Source of the DNA: an uncultured candidate division Zixibacteria bacterium | Lineage (GTDB): Bacteria; Zixibacteria; MSB-5A5; SM1-73 | Length of the DNA: 57,990 nucleotides | NCBI GenBank assembly: GCA_903908285.1 | Contig: CAIVRH010000014.1 | Coordinates: forward strand, 1-57,990 | Direction: 5' to 3' | Shown: piece by piece, positions 53,021-57,990 of the stretch | Layout of the letters: each line of letters starts with the position of its first letter | How positions within the stretch are numbered: position 1 is the first letter of the stretch | Notes under the pieces: generated by a model | The model's database searches: none | Seen by the model: the letters and a program-made list of their open reading frames with translations, nothing else | Told to the model about the DNA's origin: nothing | Made by a program: the position numbers and the translations under genes

Positions 53021-55849
53021 TTATTTATTCTTTATCTCCCCTTCTTCAATCATCTGAATAGGTCGGATGCGAGGCAAAACCCGCGCTTTAACTTCCTTTT
53101 GCTCCCCGGAGCTCAGTTCGACCTGAAATTCCTCCTGTTCCAAATAATAGTGAGTGGGCAGATTCTGGTTATTTATCTTGATAATCCATTTGCCCGGTCT
53201 TAAGCCATCAAAAGAGAACCGTCCCTTCTGATCAGTGATCTGCTGGAGAAATTCTTTCCCGTTGGTGATCTCCACCAAAGTGTTGGCTAATCCTTCTTTG
53301 GTTTCCAATTCCTGTTTTCCCGAACCGGTTCCCTCATCCGGGCTTACCCAGAACCGGTTATCCGAAGAATCAACCGGTTGGTCCTCTGTCTTCTTTTCCG
53401 GGTTGGGCGCTAATATTTCCAGCCTTCCGTAGATCCTTCCGGATGTAAGCACCTCTAGTTTGATCTCCTTTTCCTCTCCTCCCCTTAATTCGATCATCCA
53501 GGGCAATCTCTCACCGGTGACCTGATTGAATCCTATGGAACGGCTATCCACCTGCAGATAGTGCCTCCCCGCCTCTAACTCCGGAAAGACAAACTCACCG
53601 TTATCGTCAGTGATTGCCGTAGCCCCTCCGGTGGTTAGGATCACTCGGGGAATAGGCGGCTGGTTTGTTCTGTCCGCATAATAAACCTTGCCCTTGAGCA
53701 GTGCCATTCCCCTTTTTTTGCTCCAGGGAATTTTCAAAGGGAGATTATACATTACCAAAAACGAAAAATCCCCGCGACCGGACGGCCGGGATTGGGTCCA
53801 CTGGCTGCGCAGAATCAAAAGGTGGTGAAAAGGCAATGCATAGCTAAGGCTGGACAGGACATTGTTTCGACTGGGGCTGTTCCCGGAATCATACTTATCC
53901 CACCGGTAATTTAAGTCAAAAGAAATGTTGGCTTTAATATGCCAGGCGCCGGAAATTCCGATGCTCTTGGTTCTTTCCGGATGGCCCGAGAAACTGCTCT
54001 GTCCTATCCGGGTGTAAAGATTGTAGGCTTGGCGGTAATTGGGATGAAAATTAACATACAGATCGTATCTTTCCAACCTGTCGCTCTGGATCCCTTCCAG
54101 ATGATCTTCAAATCTTCCTCTTTCCATATGTGTGCTTAAGCTGAATTTACCCTTGGTTTGCAGAAATCCTAATTTTAATGTTTTTTCCTCATAATCATAA
54201 TCTACCGGTAAAACATCATCTCTTCTTGACAGGTTTTTATAATCCAAGGTGATTTCCGTGCCAAAGGGAAATAAATAAGACAGGTTCATCTGGTAATTCT
54301 TCTCCCGGTTGGCTATCCCCCCGGTAGAATCGACCTCCAGATTATTCTTATAGCTGCGATAGGATAAATCCCCTTTAAGCTTCCGGTATATGGGGAAGCT
54401 TAATGAACTGCTGACATAATCTAAGTCATTATAGTAACCGAAGTAATCTGAACCGGCATACGTTTTCTCCAGAGAGTACCGGATGTTACTTGCAACTCGT
54501 CCATCTAAATCCATCCGAAAAGCCAAGTCGTCGGATCTATGGTCTTTTTCATCCGAACTGTAACCGCATTCAATATTAGAATGCAGCTGATCACCGGGAT
54601 TGAATCCGGCTTCAAGACTGTAAACTTTAACGCACCAATCCCGGGAGGACGGCGAAAACTCTTTGCCCTTGGCTAAAAAATTGCCTTTGAGACTGAAACT
54701 ATCGCTGAATCTATACAGAAGATAAGTTCCCATTTTGCGAATTTTTGGCTCTCCCCACCTGTTTTCCAAAAAGAAAACTCCAAATCCTGCTGCTCCGGGT
54801 CGAAAATTCGCTTCCACTCCCCGGCTGTAGCTTTGCTTTTCGGTCAAAGGAGAAAGCAGATAGCTTCTGTCTCCAATATGAAAATCATAGTGTTTTGACC
54901 AATAGCTGATTTTAAACTCGTCTCTTTTTCCCCAAGAACTTTTGTTTTGGATATCCGGACCCCAGAATAGATAATCATACCTTCTTTTACCGGTTTGATC
55001 CAGTCTTCCGGAACCGGAGAACTCCACCTGAAACCCCCCTCTGTTTTCCTTCCCGGCATAGATTAATGCCATCTGGAGAGGTAATCTGCGGTAGTGATCG
55101 GTTTCTTCGGTCTTCCGGGGGATGATATCGGCTGACACCGTCTGCCTGGCAGAAACCCCGCGATCCGCCGGTTCTATTGGCTCGGCGATAATCTCGACGA
55201 TTTGCCTGGTTTTCTGTTTTAGTTTTTCATCTGTCCGGATTTGGATTTTTACCGACCGGGAGCTTCCGGCTTCCAGGGTAATTTCGGGGGGTTGAATCTG
55301 GATGGGATAATTTAGACTGGATTGCGCTTGGAGCCGGATACGGGTGGTGCTATTTCCCCGGTTAATCAACCGTATCCCGATTTCGTATGCCTGACCCGCC
55401 ACCACCATTCCCGGTTTATCTTCTGCCAATAACTCCAGCTTTAATACCGGTAAAACCGCCACCGACAGACTGTCACTGCCGGTGATGCTGTAATCACTTT
55501 GGCTCTGTATCGAATAGCAGACGCTGTATTTGCCCGGAGGAGAGGTATGAGGAACCAGAAAGGCAAAAATAAAAACCTCCTCTTCTTCGGCTTTCAGTTT
55601 AACGGAAAGATCGCTGGGTACAATCTCCTGCCAGCCTTCGGGCAGTATTAGTCTCTGCAGAAACTCCTCATCGCTTTCGGTGCGATTCGAAACCAAAAAA
55701 CTGACGCTGGCGATTTTACCCGGCTCAATCTCTTGAAGCTCAAAAGAGTTTAACCTTACCTGCACCCCGTAACCTGCGGTTTCTGCAAAGCATGCGGAAA
55801 ATAGAAAAGGGAAAAAACAAACGCAGGATATAAAGAATTTTCTCATCAT
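53021..55849 (-). CDS. Outer-membrane beta-barrel, usher-like, with Ig-like N- and Cna-B-like C-terminal domains
   Basis: A protein of 942 residues with a signal peptide to about residue 22. About 25-130 and 131-245 are two Ig-like/NEW3-type domains (EPGKIASVSFLVSNRTESD; AGQAYEIGIRLINRGNSTT). About 255-715 is a barrel of alternating aromatic strands (FKISYWSKHYDFHIGDRSYL, KGDLSYRSYKNNLEV). About 716-815 and 855-935 are carboxypeptidase-regulatory/Cna-B-like sandwiches (AITDDNGEFVFPELEAGRHY; QITDQKGRFSFDGLRPGKW). It starts by ATGA overlap with the chaperone gene, so is translationally coupled. By position and layout it should be the export pore for the two pilin-like subunits. I did not identify classical FimD-type usher motifs by eye, so its family stays open; a fibrous receptor is the alternative. 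Confidence 0.8.
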   Translation of the reverse strand: MMRKFFISCVCFFPFLFSACFAETAGYGVQVRLNSFELQEIEPGKIASVSFLVSNRTESDEEFLQRLILPEGWQEIVPSDLSVKLKAEEEEVFIFAFLVPHTSPPGKYSVCYSIQSQSDYSITGSDSLSVAVLPVLKLELLAEDKPGMVVAGQAYEIGIRLINRGNSTTRIRLQAQSSLNYPIQIQPPEITLEAGSSRSVKIQIRTDEKLKQKTRQIVEIIAEPIEPADRGVSARQTVSADIIPRKTEETDHYRRLPLQMALIYAGKENRGGFQVEFSGSGRLDQTGKRRYDYLFWGPDIQNKSSWGKRDEFKISYWSKHYDFHIGDRSYLLSPLTEKQSYSRGVEANFRPGAAGFGVFFLENRWGEPKIRKMGTYLLYRFSDSFSLKGNFLAKGKEFSPSSRDWCVKVYSLEAGFNPGDQLHSNIECGYSSDEKDHRSDDLAFRMDLDGRVASNIRYSLEKTYAGSDYFGYYNDLDYVSSSLSFPIYRKLKGDLSYRSYKNNLEVDSTGGIANREKNYQMNLSYLFPFGTEITLDYKNLSRRDDVLPVDYDYEEKTLKLGFLQTKGKFSLSTHMERGRFEDHLEGIQSDRLERYDLYVNFHPNYRQAYNLYTRIGQSSFSGHPERTKSIGISGAWHIKANISFDLNYRWDKYDSGNSPSRNNVLSSLSYALPFHHLLILRSQWTQSRPSGRGDFSFLVMYNLPLKIPWSKKRGMALLKGKVYYADRTNQPPIPRVILTTGGATAITDDNGEFVFPELEAGRHYLQVDSRSIGFNQVTGERLPWMIELRGGEEKEIKLEVLTSGRIYGRLEILAPNPEKKTEDQPVDSSDNRFWVSPDEGTGSGKQELETKEGLANTLVEITNGKEFLQQITDQKGRFSFDGLRPGKWIIKINNQNLPTHYYLEQEEFQVELSSGEQKEVKARVLPRIRPIQMIEEGEIKNK

Positions 55850-56697
55850 TTGATTTCAAAATTATACCGGGCACCGAACACGTAATCATCCCCATTGTCT
55901 GCTACCACCAATGCCTGATACTGACCCGCAGGGATATCGGTCAACTCGATTTTTTGTCTTACCGAGCAACCCGGATAAATTCGCTTTTTATCACCATCAA
56001 AACGGCCCATGGCTTTCCCCCCCTCCGCATAGATCTCCACCCAAACGGAAGGAAAAAGCCACCTTTGTCCAGTATTTTCAATATCCATCTGGAGGATTGT
56101 TTTCCCGTCCTGTTTAATAAGCTTTTTATCACGAAACTCCATCCGGCGGGTCCCGCTGTCCCCGATATTGGTAACGATCTGAATGCCATAGCGGATTTTA
56201 GTTTTAATCCCCATCTGGATTTTTCCCGTCCGGTCTTGGATGTTTTCCGGACTCAGCTCCTCCGGCATGGGCTCGATCATCACCATGCTCCAATAGGTCC
56301 CGGTCAAATCCAAATTCTCCGTAGCGGAGATATCAGGGTTTATCGAAGCCAATTCCTTTCTTTCCGGAATCTGTACCGTGTAGTAGACGGTGGCTATCTG
56401 GTCGGGGAGAATAGTTAACCGGCCTGGACTCACCGATAACCAGCCGGCGTTGGAACGTGCGCTGCTCCCCGGTTCTCCGTAGATATTGGTTCCGTCCGCA
56501 TCAAACCGGTAATCCGTTTGATAAACGTTCACCTGGCAAGGAGTCTGACCCGTGTTCTTAAGGTTAATGGTCCCTTCATACTTTTCCCCCAATTGAAGTG
56601 ACCTCTCCTGGGCTAACTCTCCCAAAATGGAAATACCGGCAAAAGAAAAGTTGGCGGTCGTGAAGAAAAGCAAAAGGGTGCAAATAAATTTCTTCAT
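55846..56697 (-). CDS. PapD-like periplasmic chaperone
   Basis: A protein of 283 residues with a signal peptide (MKKFICTLLLFFTTANFSFA). The N-terminal Ig-like domain has EGTINLKNTGQTPCQVNVYQ and WLSVSPGRLTILPDQIATVYYTV, the 'W-x-xxP-x-x-x-L-x-P' pattern found in PapD-type chaperones. IRYGIQIVTNIGDSG precedes a second Ig-like domain at about 190-283 (MDIENTGQRWLFPSVWVEIY). It is likely to hold and deliver the two small subunits. AGGAGC lies six bases before the ATG. The gene is between subunit 2 (8 bases) and the barrel (4-base overlap). It is longer than classical PapD (about 220-240). Confidence 0.8.
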   Translation of the reverse strand: MKKFICTLLLFFTTANFSFAGISILGELAQERSLQLGEKYEGTINLKNTGQTPCQVNVYQTDYRFDADGTNIYGEPGSSARSNAGWLSVSPGRLTILPDQIATVYYTVQIPERKELASINPDISATENLDLTGTYWSMVMIEPMPEELSPENIQDRTGKIQMGIKTKIRYGIQIVTNIGDSGTRRMEFRDKKLIKQDGKTILQMDIENTGQRWLFPSVWVEIYAEGGKAMGRFDGDKKRIYPGCSVRQKIELTDIPAGQYQALVVADNGDDYVFGARYNFEIK

Positions 56698-56705
56698 TTC
56701 AGCTC

Positions 56706-57185
56706 CTATGGAATATCCACCACGGTAAAAGTAACGTTGGTGTTGTAGTTCTTCGGCGAAACATTAATAGACATTCCGGTCAGCTGATATTGAATGCCAA
56801 TATTGCTTCTATCGCCGGAGCCGGAAAAAAACTGGGTGTCGGTGGAGCTGATCTCCAAGTACGAAAGGCCATCTGAAATGGTGCCGCTGCCTGATCCATC
56901 CGAAGTTCTTTTAACGTAGATTTTTAAATCTCCATGCCATCCCCCCTCATCCACCAACCGCACTTCTACCCTCCAATTGTCGGTGTCTCCCGCACAGCTG
57001 TATATGGTGATAGTCGAGGCGCCGGTGGTGCTTTCGTAGGCATCAATCAAGTTACTCCCCGCCCCTGAGGCCAAATCGGATTCGTCAACCGTTTCGTTCC
57101 ATCCCCCGGTGGCAGACAGGTCTATCGCTTCCGCTCTGGTCAAAAACATCAAAAGAGGAATTAAGAATAAAAATGCTCTTCCCAT
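56706..57185 (-). CDS. Secreted beta-rich subunit 2, pilin-like
   Basis: A protein of 159 residues starting at the ATG at 57185 (MGRAFLFLIPLLMFLTRAEA signal peptide). The open frame extends 12 codons upstream but into an intercistronic hairpin. The mature protein is Gly/Ser/Thr/Asp-rich with alternating strands (WRVEVRLVDEGGWHGDLKIYV, IGIQYQLTGMSINVSP) and ends in TNVTFTVVDIP. No Cys pair typical of fimbrial subunits except one Cys. It lies directly between subunit 1 and the chaperone. I suspect a minor or tip subunit of a surface fibre. I recall similar small proteins next to subunit-1-like proteins in other metagenomic genomes, but cannot search here. Confidence 0.7.
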   Translation of the reverse strand: MGRAFLFLIPLLMFLTRAEAIDLSATGGWNETVDESDLASGAGSNLIDAYESTTGASTITIYSCAGDTDNWRVEVRLVDEGGWHGDLKIYVKRTSDGSGSGTISDGLSYLEISSTDTQFFSGSGDRSNIGIQYQLTGMSINVSPKNYNTNVTFTVVDIP

Positions 57186-57197
57186 TAGAATGCATCG

Positions 57198-57224
57198 GGG
57201 GTGGTCAAGTTCCATGACCACCCC
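57198..57224. promoter_or_regulatory. Intercistronic hairpin between subunit 1 and subunit 2 genes
   Basis: GGGGTGGTCA (57198-57207) and TGACCACCCC (57215-57224) form a perfect 10-bp stem with a 7-base loop, placed 14 bases after the subunit 1 stop. On the minus strand the hairpin is followed by CGATGC, not T-rich, so it is more likely an RNA-stability or partial termination structure than a strict terminator. Confidence 0.72.
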
Positions 57225-57238
57225 GTGGATAATGACGT

Positions 57239-57727
57239 TTATTCTGCAGTCAAAGTGAGAGTGACGGTTTTTTGTGCTTCGGCTACCACCCCGGCTGCAA
57301 CCGTAGCGGACAAGGTGTAGGTTATGGTTAAAGCATCCTCTGCCACGGTTTCGATCGATGTTACCAGGTTTCCATCGGTGGCGGTTAAGGCAACATCTCC
57401 CTGACTGGAACCACCGGTGGGAGCGACCAGATTTATCTCCAGGGTAACATTAGACGGCATATCGCTATTTATCGCTCCGGTTATCTTCCTGGCGGTTTGG
57501 TTGGTGGTGATCGCCCAGGTGGTAGAATTATCCGTAACTGAGTCCGGCTGAGAGCCTGCCGTGGCGCTGTTGACTACCAGGTCACCCGGGTTTCCGCTGA
57601 CCGAGATCTCGTTAATGGCGCTGACCTCATAGGTCACCGTCTGTTGAGCAGTGTTTCCTGCCATCAACAAGGTGATTTGCCCCAGAACCAGCCCCCACAC
57701 AACCACGCCCAATATGAGCTTCTTCAT
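57239..57727 (-). CDS. Secreted beta-rich subunit 1, major pilin-like
   Basis: A protein of 162 residues with a signal peptide to about residue 23 (MKKLILGVVVWGLVLGQITL...). The mature N-terminus QQTVTYEVSAINEISVSG alternates hydrophobic and polar residues like the donor strand of chaperone-usher pilins, and the C-terminus (AEAQKTVTLTLTAE) ends on a strand. The body is Thr/Ser/Asn-rich, without Cys, with ITGAINSDMPSNVTLEINLV in the middle. It is first in the operon with AGGAAAA close to the ATG, and a hairpin follows, which would favour its expression over the later genes. I assign a pilin-like role from size, order and strand pattern, not from a database hit. Confidence 0.75.
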   Translation of the reverse strand: MKKLILGVVVWGLVLGQITLLMAGNTAQQTVTYEVSAINEISVSGNPGDLVVNSATAGSQPDSVTDNSTTWAITTNQTARKITGAINSDMPSNVTLEINLVAPTGGSSQGDVALTATDGNLVTSIETVAEDALTITYTLSATVAAGVVAEAQKTVTLTLTAE

Positions 57728-57814
57728 TTTTCCTGCCTCCCCTCTTGGGTTTATGATTATGATATTATTTCATTCATATCTTCAGATTCAAAAAAAATTG
57801 GCAACAATAAAAAT

Positions 57815-57863
57815 GGGCACAGTCAGGATAGAATATCCCTAAGTTCAAAACTTGACCGTCCCC
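57815..57863. repeat. Imperfect inverted-repeat element upstream of the fibre operon
   Basis: GGGCACAGTCA (57815-57825) and TGACCGTCCCC (57853-57863) are imperfect reverse complements; AAGTTCAAAACTT lies between. It looks like a small REP-type repeat in the leader or promoter region. The rest of 57728-57990 shows no gene and no clear -35/-10 for the operon. Confidence 0.4.
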
Positions 57864-57990
57864 AAATTCAATCTTTCGCAAATTATCTTGCTTGCCTTCT
57901 GTGATTTATTAAGAGATTTCCTCCTGGTTCAAGGTTAGTTAGTTTCTCCAAGTTGATATGTATCATCTAATATTGTTGTCGGAACTGCGG

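Overview
The window is a chromosomal segment of a diderm (Gram-negative-type) bacterium. It carries lipid A and Kdo genes (lpxB, a waaA-lpxK fusion, a DUF374 acyltransferase), a TonB-dependent receptor, an outer-membrane beta-barrel secretion candidate and many signal peptides. Type I dockerin repeats of the form 'GDxNxDG...INYLFxGG' at protein ends, a CarboxypepD_reg-TonB receptor, paired M16 peptidases and a cohesin-like secreted protein point to an uncultured FCB-group lineage. Zixibacteria or a relative is my best guess; this is inference from protein style, and there is no rRNA in the window. No rRNA, tRNA, CRISPR array, prophage or intact insertion sequence was seen.

Layout. 1-4.4 kb (minus strand): a secreted protein running off the window edge and a TonB-dependent receptor with a large calcium-binding-type repeat insert. 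4.9-13.9 kb (minus): a fatty-acid/phospholipid operon, yceD(DUF177)-rpmF-plsX-fabH-fabD-fabG-acpP-fabF-rnc-LipM-like octanoyltransferase, with a hairpin element between fabH and fabD. 14.1-17.8 kb (minus): two M16 peptidases, one catalytic and one that has lost HxxEH. From the divergent promoter region at about 17.9-18.2 kb, 18.2-26.9 kb runs on plus: Gfo/Idh/MocA oxidoreductase, lpxB, DUF374 acyltransferase, waaA-lpxK fusion, nadB, guaA. Then come a GT39-like/TPR membrane protein, an isopropylmalate dehydratase small subunit and a flavoprotein (27-30.8 kb).

30.8-35.4 kb is an accessory stretch, AT-richer in its first half. It holds a MITE-like inverted repeat, a hicBA toxin-antitoxin pair, a possible DUF3800-like protein, a helix-hairpin-helix protein, short dispersed repeats, a secreted aspartic protease with two DTG motifs and a DUF5684 membrane protein. 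35.6-46.6 kb holds housekeeping and signalling genes: rlmD, a prenyltransferase-like toroid, a GNAT, an ArsR regulator with a Cys-rich small protein and matching operators, an EamA transporter, a SpoIID lipoprotein, a GAF-GGDEF cyclase, ccmF and a CxxC membrane protein. 46.9-52.8 kb holds a dockerin-tagged M14 carboxypeptidase, a cohesin-like secreted protein, thiC and a decayed pair of dockerin genes.

The most interesting locus is 53.0-57.7 kb (minus). Two small secreted beta-rich pilin-like subunits, separated by a strong intercistronic hairpin, are followed by a PapD-like periplasmic chaperone. A 942-residue outer-membrane barrel protein comes next, with Ig-like N-terminal domains and Cna-B/carboxypeptidase-regulatory-like C-terminal domains. 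I read this as a chaperone-usher-like surface-fibre system whose barrel I could not assign to a classical usher family from sequence reading alone.
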